This document shows, piece after piece, positions 27,474 through 36,220 of a DNA stretch of 64,000 nucleotides. Both the position numbers and the translations under genes were made by a program. This DNA is from Phycisphaerales bacterium (GTDB lineage: Bacteria > Planctomycetota > Phycisphaerae > Phycisphaerales > UBA1924). The notes under the pieces are model-generated. The model worked only from the letters and a program-made list of their open reading frames with translations, was not told the origin of the DNA and ran no database searches. The DNA is taken from contig JAHDXL010000008.1 in the NCBI GenBank assembly GCA_023382935.1, positions 1-64,000 of the forward strand. The letters are read 5' to 3'. Each line of letters opens with the position of its first letter. Within the stretch, counting starts at the first letter, position 1.

Positions 27474-29543
27474 ATGTGCGGCATCGCGGGCATCGTGAGC
27501 CTTTGCGGCAAGCCGGTTGATCCCAACACGCCCAAGCGGATGTGCGACCAGATCGCCCACCGCGGGCCGGACGACGCCGGGTACGTTTTCTTTCACCACG
27601 GGCGCGCACCCTCGGGCCAAGGATCGAGTTGGCTGCGCTTCTGCGATGCCAAGTTCCGGCACATCAACGAGCATTTGCCGGTGTTCGGGGGAGAGTATTC
27701 ACGCACGGAACTGCGAGAGCACGACTTCACCGTGGCGTTTGGGCACCGGCGGCTTTCGATCCTCGACCTTTCCCCCGCCGGGCACCAGCCGATGTGCTCG
27801 CCCGACCGCCTGCTGTGGGTGGCCCACAACGGCGAGATCTACAACTTTCCGCAGTTGCGCCGCGACCTCGAACAGCGCGGGTACAAGTTCCGCACCCGCA
27901 CCGACACCGAGGTCATCCTCGCCCTGTGGGAGGAGTTCGGCGACGCGGCGCTCCCCATGCTCGACGGCATGTTCGCCTTTGCCATCTACGACCGCCGTGA
28001 CAACACGCTGACGCTCGCCCGCGACCGTTTCGGCGTCAAGCCTGTCTACTACGCCCTCGTGGACGGCATGCTCATCTTCGCCAGCGAGCCCAAGGCCCTG
28101 TTCGCCAGCCGCCTCCTCGACGCCCGGTTCGACGCTGAAACGCTGGTCGAGTACATGACGTTCCAGAACACCTTCACGCGGCAGACGATCTGGCGGGGCG
28201 TCCAGATCCTCCAGCCGGGCGAGACGCTCCGCGTCAAGCCGGGTGCCGACTTCCAGCCGATCCTGCGGCGCTATCACGCGCCTGGCGCCGAGTTGGAGCG
28301 TGCCGCCTGCGATTCGGAAGAAGCCGCCCGGCGTGTGGCCGAAGCGTTCGGGCAGGCCGTGCGCCGGCAACTCATCGCCGACGTACCTGTGGGCAGTTAT
28401 CTCTCCGGCGGTATGGACTCGGGCTCGATCGTCGCGGTCGCGGGCAAGGAAATCGCACGCCTGCACACCTTCACCGGCGGGTTTGACCTGACCAATGTGA
28501 ACGGGATCGAGCAGGGCTTCGACGAGCGCCGCATGGCCGAGCAACTCAGCCACCTGCTCCAGACCGAGCACTACGACGTGGTGCTGCACGCGGGCGACAT
28601 GCCGGCTGCGATGGAGCGTCTGACCTGGCACATGGATGACCCGCGCGTGGGCATGTGTCACCAGAATTGGTACGTGGCCAAACTGGCCAGCCGTTTTGTC
28701 AAGGTGTGCCTGGCAGGAACGGGAGGCGACGAGTTGTTCGCCGGATATCCGTGGCGCTATCGCCCGGCCTTCCAGTATCAGGATGCCCGCTCGTTCGACG
28801 ATGCGATGTTCGCGTCGTGGTGCCGCCTGCTTCCGGCTGGCGAACTGGAAACGCTCTTCAGCCCCGACCTGCGTTCGCTCGCCGGCGTGCCCCGGCAGCG
28901 ATTCGACGAGGTCATGGGCCACGCGCCCACGTGGTTCGACGGCGCACCGGCGTGCGAGAACTTGGTCCACCGCGCCCTCTACTTCGAGGCCGCCACTTTT
29001 CTGCACGGACTACTCGTGACGGACGACCACATTTCGATGGCGCACAGCCTCGAGACGCGCGTGCCATTCCTTGACAACACGCTGGCCGACCTGGCCTGGC
29101 GACTGCCCCCGAGCATCAAACTGCGCATGGACGGGCTGCGTGACTGCTGCGGCTCGACTTTCGTCGACTCGGCCGACGGCAAGCACGTGCTGCGCCGGGC
29201 GATGGAACGCTACCTGCCCGCCGAGTTCGTCTACAACCGCAAGCAGGGCTTCAGCCCGCCCGACGAAAACTGGTATCGTGGCCCGTCGATGGATTACATC
29301 AAGAGCATCCTGCTCGACCCGCAGACGCTGGCGCGTCCGTGGTTCGACCGGGCCGTCGTCACCGGCAAGTTGAACGAGCACTTCGAGGGCAGGCGAAACC
29401 ACCGCCTGCTCATCTGGTCGCTCCTGAGCATCGAGTGGATCCAGCGGCACTACACCGACGGGCCTTCGGCCGCGCCCGAGCATCAGATGCGTGAGGCTCG
29501 ACCGGGAATCACCACCGGCGAGCCGGTCGAACCAGCGGTATGA
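27474..29543 (+). CDS. asnB: Asparagine synthase (glutamine-hydrolysing)
   Basis: Converts aspartate, glutamine and ATP to asparagine, or in some clusters amidates another substrate. The N-terminal nucleophile Cys2 (MCGIAGIVS) opens the glutaminase domain. HRGPDD, RRLSILDLSPAGHQPM and NGEIYNFPQLR are present. The synthetase domain holds the PP-loop SGGMDS at 311-316. Length is 689 residues, longer than the 550-650 common type. AGGAGG precedes the ATG. The stop overlaps the next start (ATGA at 29540). Clustering with an epimerase and an exporter-like gene resembles sugar or capsule loci, so the true substrate may not be free aspartate. Confidence 0.9.
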   Translation: MCGIAGIVSLCGKPVDPNTPKRMCDQIAHRGPDDAGYVFFHHGRAPSGQGSSWLRFCDAKFRHINEHLPVFGGEYSRTELREHDFTVAFGHRRLSILDLSPAGHQPMCSPDRLLWVAHNGEIYNFPQLRRDLEQRGYKFRTRTDTEVILALWEEFGDAALPMLDGMFAFAIYDRRDNTLTLARDRFGVKPVYYALVDGMLIFASEPKALFASRLLDARFDAETLVEYMTFQNTFTRQTIWRGVQILQPGETLRVKPGADFQPILRRYHAPGAELERAACDSEEAARRVAEAFGQAVRRQLIADVPVGSYLSGGMDSGSIVAVAGKEIARLHTFTGGFDLTNVNGIEQGFDERRMAEQLSHLLQTEHYDVVLHAGDMPAAMERLTWHMDDPRVGMCHQNWYVAKLASRFVKVCLAGTGGDELFAGYPWRYRPAFQYQDARSFDDAMFASWCRLLPAGELETLFSPDLRSLAGVPRQRFDEVMGHAPTWFDGAPACENLVHRALYFEAATFLHGLLVTDDHISMAHSLETRVPFLDNTLADLAWRLPPSIKLRMDGLRDCCGSTFVDSADGKHVLRRAMERYLPAEFVYNRKQGFSPPDENWYRGPSMDYIKSILLDPQTLARPWFDRAVVTGKLNEHFEGRRNHRLLIWSLLSIEWIQRHYTDGPSAAPEHQMREARPGITTGEPVEPAV

Positions 29544-31330
29544 GCGAACGGGCGATGGAAGGACGGTCCGTCGGTCGGCAGCGCGTCTCGCGCGGCCTGC
29601 GGGCGATGCGCCTCTTCGCACGCCTCTTCTGGTACGCCATCCGTGATCGAAAGATCGATCTGATCGTCGTCGTAGTATTCGGACTTGTCGGCGCCGCCGC
29701 ACAGATTGGCGCCGTCGCCGCACTGCTCGAGTTTCTGCGCATGCTCACGCAGGACAAGGATGGACACGCGCTTCGCTGGCACGGGCTGACGCTCGCGCCC
29801 GGGCTGGGGGGGCTGATGCTTGTCGCCGGCGTGCTGGCGGGCCTGCTCACCGTCGCCGCGCTTTCGAGTTACTTCTCAACACGAAGGGCCCGCGCCATCG
29901 GGCGCGCCACCGCGGAGGGCTCGATCCTCCGCCTTTTCGGGCTGCTTGTCACGGCCCGGCGTCTGCCCGAGGGCCTGGATGACCAGGCGCCCCGATGGCT
30001 TGGTGTCCGCGCCAGCCGGCTCATGGGGCTGGCGGTCGAAACGGCCGTCAAACTCATCGAACCCTCGGCCCAACTTGCAGTTCTGCTCTCCGCTCTCATC
30101 TACCTGGACGCACGCACCACTTCATTGCTGGTGCCGGCCATCATGGTGCCCGCCATCATCCTCCTGCGTTTCAACCGCTGCGTGCGCGAATCCTCCCGGA
30201 CGTTCTATGACGAAGCCTCGGTGGCCTTCAACTCGGCCATCGGACGCGCCATGGGCACCATCGACCAGCACCGCTTCGAGTCCGAACTCATCGAGCAGGC
30301 CATCGTCGTCGGCTTTCGGCGCGCGCCCGGAACACTGACCTTCTTCGACACCTACGACGACATCGTCCTTGCGTCGCAGAGGTCGGTCCTCATCACATCC
30401 CTCTCGCGACCCATTCTCCTCGTTCTCGGGCTGCTCCTGCTTGGGACATCGGTGACTTCGGGCCGCTCGGACTGGCCGGACGTGGTCGCCTATATCGTCC
30501 TCCTGCTCCAGGCGGTGGCACGCGGCGAATCGATCATTGCTCAGATTTCCATGCTCAACCGGGCTTACACCCAGGTCGAGCCCTACATGCGCCTCGACGA
30601 GCACGTCCGCGCCGAGCCGCGCCAAGTGACCGCTCAAGCCGACGCATTCCCGGCTTTCCGAATCGAAGGCCAGCGCATCGACGCTCTGCCCGGTTCACCC
30701 GTGCTGCTCTACACCGGTCGTCCGGTGGGTCGTCACTCCCTCTGGCGCCTCGTCAACACCCTCCTGCCCAATGTGGAGGAAGGCGGTTCGTCGTTGGTTT
30801 CGGCGTGGCTGGTCGGACGACGGTACTGCCCTGCGGGTGCCACCTTCGCACAACTGGCCACGGGAGAGCCGGACCCATCGCCCGCCCGATGCGAGCGCCT
30901 CAAAGAACTCGCCCGGCTCATCGGCGCCGGTGACAACCTCGATTCGCTGCTTGCACGCCCGATCGAGCACTCCTGCTGGGACGACTTCACTCCATCCCAG
31001 CGCGCCCTGCTTCAGGTTGGGCCTGCCATCTTCGCCCGTCCGCGCGTTCTTCTGCTCGACGTGGTCGTCATCAACCAGTGGCCGACCGACACGGCCCGCA
31101 CGCTGCTGTCGGCGCTCAATTCCACGGCCGTCTTCGTCGTTGCCCCTGACTATCGAAGCGGATGCATCCACGCGACCTCGACCCTGGTCGTGCATGACGA
31201 TCGTGTCGTGTGGGGCGGTTCGACGTCCGACTGGGTGAAGAGCCCGCTGCGCGAGCGACTGCGGGCCGAGGCCGCCCGCATGAGCCAGCGCGAGCCCGCT
31301 GACGCGCTTGACCCCGACCCCACGGAATAA
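29540..31330 (+). CDS. ABC exporter-like protein with degenerate ATPase domain
   Basis: A 596-residue protein built like a half-size ABC exporter: hydrophobic segments at about 40-65, 88-110, 178-208 and 285-325, then a domain from about 350 where a nucleotide-binding domain belongs. The ATPase motifs are present only as remnants. The P-loop position reads GRPVGRHS (393-400), with His399 for the Lys. The LSGGQ position reads FTPSQ (483-487). Walker B VLLLD (503-507) is kept, but the next residue is Val508 instead of catalytic Glu. The switch-His position reads APD. Hydrolysis is therefore unlikely. ATGA coupling to asnB suggests a role in that operon. Confidence 0.72.
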   Translation: MSERAMEGRSVGRQRVSRGLRAMRLFARLFWYAIRDRKIDLIVVVVFGLVGAAAQIGAVAALLEFLRMLTQDKDGHALRWHGLTLAPGLGGLMLVAGVLAGLLTVAALSSYFSTRRARAIGRATAEGSILRLFGLLVTARRLPEGLDDQAPRWLGVRASRLMGLAVETAVKLIEPSAQLAVLLSALIYLDARTTSLLVPAIMVPAIILLRFNRCVRESSRTFYDEASVAFNSAIGRAMGTIDQHRFESELIEQAIVVGFRRAPGTLTFFDTYDDIVLASQRSVLITSLSRPILLVLGLLLLGTSVTSGRSDWPDVVAYIVLLLQAVARGESIIAQISMLNRAYTQVEPYMRLDEHVRAEPRQVTAQADAFPAFRIEGQRIDALPGSPVLLYTGRPVGRHSLWRLVNTLLPNVEEGGSSLVSAWLVGRRYCPAGATFAQLATGEPDPSPARCERLKELARLIGAGDNLDSLLARPIEHSCWDDFTPSQRALLQVGPAIFARPRVLLLDVVVINQWPTDTARTLLSALNSTAVFVVAPDYRSGCIHATSTLVVHDDRVVWGGSTSDWVKSPLRERLRAEAARMSQREPADALDPDPTE

Positions 31331-31340
31331 TCTCCGGGCC

Positions 31341-31781
31341 ATGCGCTACCTTGCCATCGATCTGGGCGACAAGCGGACCGGTGTGGCCTTGGGCGACGCG
31401 ATCACCGGCATCGCCTCTCCGGTGGAGACGCTGGAAATCCCGATCGATCGTCGCACGGGCGACGATCTGCTCGCCGCCCTGCTCAAGGTCATCGTCCGGG
31501 AACTCGGCCCGCCCGGTTCGGGTGGAGAGATTGTCGTCGGGCTTCCGCTCAACATGGATGGCTCCGAAGGCCCCCGTGCCAAAATCGTGCAGAGTTTCGC
31601 GCAGCGACTGGCCGCCGCTTCCGCCCGTGCCGTCCACCTGCACGACGAGCGCCTCAGTTCCATCGATGCCGACAAGCGCATGGCGCGAACCGGACTGACC
31701 CACGGGCAGAAGAAGAAGCGGCGCGACGCCCTGGCTGCGGCCGCCATCCTCCGCAGTTTCCTGGCCGATCGAGCCGAATAA
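31341..31781 (+). CDS. ruvX: Putative pre-16S rRNA nuclease / Holliday junction resolvase YqgF
   Basis: A 146-residue YqgF/RuvX-family nuclease with an RNase H-like fold. The N-terminal motif MRYLAIDLGDKRTGVALGD holds the first catalytic Asp (Asp7). IVVGLPLNMDGSEGP and the late DERLSSIDAD and DALAAAAIL blocks are typical. Family members process the 5' end of pre-16S rRNA in E. coli. The start at 31341 gives a normal N-terminus; the open frame extends upstream to 31308, overlapping the ABC-like gene. The gap to the ABC-like stop is 10 bases, so it is probably in the same transcript, although the function is unrelated. Confidence 0.9.
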   Translation: MRYLAIDLGDKRTGVALGDAITGIASPVETLEIPIDRRTGDDLLAALLKVIVRELGPPGSGGEIVVGLPLNMDGSEGPRAKIVQSFAQRLAAASARAVHLHDERLSSIDADKRMARTGLTHGQKKKRRDALAAAAILRSFLADRAE

Positions 31782-31843
31782 CCTGTCAGGACCGCCGGTT
31801 CAATCAGCGGTCTGCCTCGGACGCACCGTGCGAAAGGATTCCG

Positions 31844-32761
31844 ATGGGCCTGCTGCTCGCCATCCTCGTGTGCCTTGTGACAAGTTCGTTGCGCGCGATC
31901 GAGCAGCCCCCCGACGACGCGCTGACGACCGAGATCCGGGTCGAGCCGCGGGAGACAAAGCCCGACCAGCCTGTCGGAAACTTCGCCAACGCGGGCGAAC
32001 TGCTGGCAGCGCTCGAAAGGGCCGATCGAGACATCCGCGCCTTCTCTTCGCAGATCCGCTACACGCGCCTGTTCGAGATCGAGAACGACATCCAGACGCG
32101 CATCGGGCGGCTGTACTTCCGCACCGATCCGCCCTCTGACGCGGCCTCTGAAAAACCCACTCCTCGGCGGCGCTGGGTCGCCGTCCGCTTCGATCAGTTC
32201 ATCGCCGGGCAGCGCAGCGACCGGCAGGAGAAACTCTGGGTGTTCGACGGACAGTGGCTGGTGGAAAAGGACCCGGTCGAGAAGCAGTTCATCAAGCGCC
32301 GCATGGTGCGCCCCGGGCAGGTGTTTGATCCGCTCCGCGTCGGCGAAGGCCCCTTCTTCGTGCCGGTCGGTCAGCGCCGCGAGGATATGGAACTCTACTT
32401 CACCGCGGCGCTCCGCCCCGCCAGTGAGGGCCTCGAAGACGTCTACGACCCCCAGCGCGACCAGGTGCTCAAGACCCTGGCGGCCAAACTCGATGGACTG
32501 ATCCAACTCGAACTGACGCCGAGGCCCAACATGAAGCAGGTCGAAGACTTCGCGCTCATCCGCATCTGGTACGACCCCGGGACGTTGCTTCCCCGTGCTT
32601 CATTCGCTGTTGATCAACTTGGCAACGTCGACGTCTTCGAACTCTTCGCCATCGACGTCAATGAGGGCAAGGCCCCGCTGCCCGAGGGAGTCTTCAGCGT
32701 CGATCCGCCTTTGCCCGGCGAGGGCTACCACGTCGAAATCGTCGACGAGACCCAGCCATGA
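31844..32761 (+). CDS. Secreted LolA-like protein
   Basis: A 305-residue protein with an N-terminal signal (about 1-18). The pattern of long beta strands with hydrophobic/aromatic alternation (LWVFDGQWLVEKDPVEKQF, FALIRIWYDPGTLLPRASF) and a C-terminal FSVDPPLPGEGYHVEIVD resembles the LolA/LppX lipoprotein-carrier fold, found in many planctomycete exported proteins. Similarity is structural and approximate. A periplasmic role in carrying or sensing a lipid is likely, but no partner is proven. The ATGA overlap with the next gene (32758) implies joint translation with the TPR/peptidase-MA-like protein. Confidence 0.62.
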   Translation: MGLLLAILVCLVTSSLRAIEQPPDDALTTEIRVEPRETKPDQPVGNFANAGELLAALERADRDIRAFSSQIRYTRLFEIENDIQTRIGRLYFRTDPPSDAASEKPTPRRRWVAVRFDQFIAGQRSDRQEKLWVFDGQWLVEKDPVEKQFIKRRMVRPGQVFDPLRVGEGPFFVPVGQRREDMELYFTAALRPASEGLEDVYDPQRDQVLKTLAAKLDGLIQLELTPRPNMKQVEDFALIRIWYDPGTLLPRASFAVDQLGNVDVFELFAIDVNEGKAPLPEGVFSVDPPLPGEGYHVEIVDETQP

Positions 32762-35370
32762 GGCGACCAATCGCGGCGATTCTCGTCTCGCTCTGCGGGC
32801 TGGCCGGGCTTGCCTGGGCGCAGGACGTGCCGCTCTCCCCGGCCGTCGAACAGCGTCTGGGAGCCGCCTTCCTCAGCGATGAAGAACGCAAGTGTTTGCG
32901 CGTTTTCCACGGGCTGTGGGAAGACGCCGATCTGGACACGCCCGCGCGCCGCGCCGAGGCAGCGCTGTGCGCAGGGGCAATCGATCACCGCTGGCTGCAC
33001 GATGCCGAGGCTCCGTTGCTCGATCGTGCCGAGGCTGCGCTCCTTCGCGGCGAACTGAATGAGGCGCTCGAGTTGCTTGCGGGAGAGACTTCGATCCGGG
33101 GCATCCGCCTGCGTGCCGATGCTCTCGCGGGACTGGGCCGATTCGCCGACGCTGACGCGGCTCTTGATTCCCTGGTCGAGGTCATGTTCACGCAGCAACT
33201 CGACGCCCTGCAACTGGTCGAGGGCGCGCGCGGGCTGCTGCTGCGCATGCAGATCCGGGGCCCGGCCAGAGGTGATGGCACCGACTACCGACAGGTTCTC
33301 TCGCTGATCAACAAGGCCCGCGACGAGATGGACCGCCTCGCCTGGCCCGTGCGTCTGGCCGAGGCCGAGTTGCTGCACTCCCGCCACAACGCCGATCAGG
33401 CCGCTGCCGCCGCCATCGAGACCCTCTCGCTCAACCCGCGCTGCGTGCGGGCCTGGTCACTGCTCGGCGAGTTAAAGGTCGGCGGCTTCGACTTCGACGG
33501 CGCCGAACAGGTCGCCGCGCAGATGGACAAGATCGCCGGCGCGTTCGACGCCATTTCTGCCGATGCGCAGGTCATCCGCGTGCGATCACTGCTGCGACAG
33601 CGCGAGGCCGAACTGGCCGCCGAGCCGCTTGAACGGCTGTTCGGCGCCTATCCGATGCACCGCGAGGGACTGGCGCTCAGCGCGGCCGTCGCGGCCGGGT
33701 GCTTCGACGACGCGCGCACCAGCGCACTTCTTGCGCAGTTCGATGAACTCTCGCCCGCGCACCCGCTGGCTCTGTACCAGGTCGGGCGCGTGCAGTCGGA
33801 AACGCGGCAGTATGAGGCGGCCGCTTCAAGCCTCGAAGCAGCCCACCAGCGCATGCCCAATTGGTCGGCCCCGCTGATCGAACTGGGACTGATGGAAATG
33901 CAGTCGGGGCATGACGACCTCGCGCTGGATGCCCTCAGACGCGCCATGGCTCTCGACCCCTTCAACGCCCGCGCCGCCAACAGCATGCGCCTGATCGAGC
34001 AACTGGCGGGCTTTGCCCGCTTTGAGAGTGAGCACTTCATTGTCAGGTACCGTCCGGGTGTCGACGAGGTGCTGGCCCGCGAGATGCCCGCCGTACTCGA
34101 GCGCATCCACGCCCGCGTGTGCGGGAACGCCGCCGGAGGCATCGACCACGAGCCATCTCGCAAGACCGTCATCGAACTCATGCCCACGCACGAGGCCTTC
34201 GCCGTGCGTATCACCGGCATGCCCAACATCCACACCATGGCCGCCTCGACCGGGCCCGTGATCGCGATGGAGTCGCCGCGCGAGGGCGCCGGCTCGCAGA
34301 TCGGCTCATACGACTGGGCCCGCGTGGTCCAGCACGAATACACGCACACGGTCACGCTCTCGCGCACGAGGAACCGCATCGCCCACTGGATGACCGAGGC
34401 CGCCGCTGTCCATCTCGAAGACTCCCCGCGCGACGCAGATACATGGAAACTGCTCGCACACGCCTTCAGGAACGACGCCCTGTTCGACTTGGACGAGATC
34501 AACTTCGCATTCGTGCGACCGAAGAAGCCCACCGACCGATCGCAGGCCTATGCCCAGGGTCACTGGATGTACGAGTTCATCATCGAGCGCTTCGGCCCGC
34601 GCGCCCCGCTCGATCTGATGGATCGCGCCGCCGAGGGCGTGCCGCCCGACCGGGCTTTCCAGGCCGTGCTCGGGCTCGACCATGCGCAGTTCCTCGCCGC
34701 TTTCAAACTCTGGGCCGCGCAGCAACTGCGATCGGCCGGCCTGCTGCTGCCGGAAGGCACGCCCAAACTGTCGGAGTTGCTCGAACCCTGGGCGAGCAGT
34801 TGGGCCGCCGCCGGAGCCGCGCCCGATGCGACTGCTCGCCTCGAAGCCCTGCACGCGATCGAGCGGAACTACCCCGACCAGCCGGAAGTGCTCGAAGCCA
34901 TCATTCTCGAACTGTCCCGGCAGGCCGACGGCGAGCCGACCGAAGAACTGCTCCCGTTGCTCGAACGCTACGCCGGCCTGTGCCCGGTTGACGACCTGCC
35001 GCACCGCCTGCTGGCGCGGTGGTACCTGACGCGGGCGGATCGCGCCGAACAACTCGGGGCCATTCCACACCTCGAGTTCCTCGACGCCCGCGACACCACC
35101 GGTGCCTCGTTCGCCGCGCAGTTGGCCGAGTTATACCTGCGATCGGGCGACTTCGAGCGGGCTTGGCTCAAGGCCGAGCGGGCGACCACCGTTGCACCAT
35201 TCGATGCGGGTCTGCGCGAACAGGCCGCCCGCGCCGCGCTCATGCTCAAGGACTACGGCACTGCGGAGCGCCACATCGAAGCGCTGACCGTGCTCGAACC
35301 CGACCGCGAGCAGCATCGCAAGCGCCTCGATGCCGTCCGGGCCATGCGAGCGTCCAACTCAGGCGGCTGA
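32758..35370 (+). CDS. Secreted TPR protein with peptidase-MA-like HExxH domain
   Basis: An 870-residue exported protein. The signal peptide is at about 1-22 (ending LAWAQ). TPR-like helical repeats run from about 75 to 400 and again from about 690 to 870. Between them, residues 526-530 read HEYTH, followed by NRIAHWMTEAAAVHLED, which supplies the downstream Glu expected of the gluzincin peptidase MA-like family. It is a likely secreted zinc protease with protein-binding repeats on both sides; the substrate is unknown. It is coupled to the LolA-like gene by ATGA and converges with plsC, overlapping its 3' end by 12 bases. Confidence 0.7.
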   Translation: MRRPIAAILVSLCGLAGLAWAQDVPLSPAVEQRLGAAFLSDEERKCLRVFHGLWEDADLDTPARRAEAALCAGAIDHRWLHDAEAPLLDRAEAALLRGELNEALELLAGETSIRGIRLRADALAGLGRFADADAALDSLVEVMFTQQLDALQLVEGARGLLLRMQIRGPARGDGTDYRQVLSLINKARDEMDRLAWPVRLAEAELLHSRHNADQAAAAAIETLSLNPRCVRAWSLLGELKVGGFDFDGAEQVAAQMDKIAGAFDAISADAQVIRVRSLLRQREAELAAEPLERLFGAYPMHREGLALSAAVAAGCFDDARTSALLAQFDELSPAHPLALYQVGRVQSETRQYEAAASSLEAAHQRMPNWSAPLIELGLMEMQSGHDDLALDALRRAMALDPFNARAANSMRLIEQLAGFARFESEHFIVRYRPGVDEVLAREMPAVLERIHARVCGNAAGGIDHEPSRKTVIELMPTHEAFAVRITGMPNIHTMAASTGPVIAMESPREGAGSQIGSYDWARVVQHEYTHTVTLSRTRNRIAHWMTEAAAVHLEDSPRDADTWKLLAHAFRNDALFDLDEINFAFVRPKKPTDRSQAYAQGHWMYEFIIERFGPRAPLDLMDRAAEGVPPDRAFQAVLGLDHAQFLAAFKLWAAQQLRSAGLLLPEGTPKLSELLEPWASSWAAAGAAPDATARLEALHAIERNYPDQPEVLEAIILELSRQADGEPTEELLPLLERYAGLCPVDDLPHRLLARWYLTRADRAEQLGAIPHLEFLDARDTTGASFAAQLAELYLRSGDFERAWLKAERATTVAPFDAGLREQAARAALMLKDYGTAERHIEALTVLEPDREQHRKRLDAVRAMRASNSGG

Positions 35371-36138
35371 AAGTTCATCCGGAGGCAGGCGCCGCGCCGA
35401 GCGAGGGGGCTTGCCGGCCGTGGCATCCACCACCGCTGGAGTGTCGTTGCGCTCCCAGCCCGTCCAGGTGAGAAAGTGCTCGCGGATCTGCTCGGCAATA
35501 TCAGCCGGCGAGCCCACGAAATCGCGCAGGATCGGTCCGAACGTGATCCGCGAGCGGCTCGACCGCCACAGACTCGCCCACGCCGGATCTACCTGTGGCG
35601 TGCCTTCCACCAGCACCGGCAGCACTGATGCCCCGGTGCTCCGCACCAGCGCCCCCAGCCCGGGGTAAAACGGGAGAATGTGCCGCACCGGCCGCTCGAT
35701 GCCGCCTTCCGGGAAAATACCCACCACCCCCCCATTGCGCAGGTGCCGCATCGCCTGTCTCAGCCCGATGGCTTCGCTCCCCGGCTTTCCCACGAAGATC
35801 ACGTCCTGCCACTTCCAGAACCACTCCAGCGCCGGGGCACGCATGTCCTCGGCCATCACCCAGCGCGCCGCGAACGGCAACTCCGCCTGGATCAGCAGGG
35901 GATCGACGCCGGAAGTGTGGTTGGCGACGACAATGAGCGGTCCAGGGCGGCGCTCGTTCGGAATATGATCCCTCCCGTGGACTTCGAGATGGTGAACCAG
36001 TTTCACGTAGGCTCTCCCAAGGCGGTAGAGGACGCCCGTCTCGAAATCGCCTCTGGGGTTGTCGAGCAGCCAGCGCGTGAAATAACCCGCCACAACAAGG
36101 GAAGCCAGAGCCAGGACTATGACGAGTGTGATCTGCAA
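35359..36138 (-). CDS. plsC: 1-acyl-glycerol-3-phosphate acyltransferase family
   Basis: A 259-residue integral-membrane acyltransferase of the PlsC type, which makes phosphatidate from lysophosphatidate. The catalytic HX4D motif is NHTSGVD (His74, Asp79) and the substrate motif is FPEGG at 142-146. An N-terminal hydrophobic helix is at about 3-20. The only in-frame start near the N-terminus is TTG at 36138. The C-terminal codons overlap the convergent TPR/peptidase gene. The symbol denotes the family; other acyltransferases of the same fold, such as aminoacyl-lipid or hopanoid enzymes, are not excluded. Confidence 0.85.
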   Translation of the reverse strand: MQITLVIVLALASLVVAGYFTRWLLDNPRGDFETGVLYRLGRAYVKLVHHLEVHGRDHIPNERRPGPLIVVANHTSGVDPLLIQAELPFAARWVMAEDMRAPALEWFWKWQDVIFVGKPGSEAIGLRQAMRHLRNGGVVGIFPEGGIERPVRHILPFYPGLGALVRSTGASVLPVLVEGTPQVDPAWASLWRSSRSRITFGPILRDFVGSPADIAEQIREHFLTWTGWERNDTPAVVDATAGKPPRSARRLPPDELSAA

Positions 36139-36220
36139 TGTGGGCGTATGTTAGCGTCTACCAATGCCGCCGGGCCAATTCTGCAACGCCTTTCCTTCAC
36201 AGGGGCTTGGAGTATTTGAG

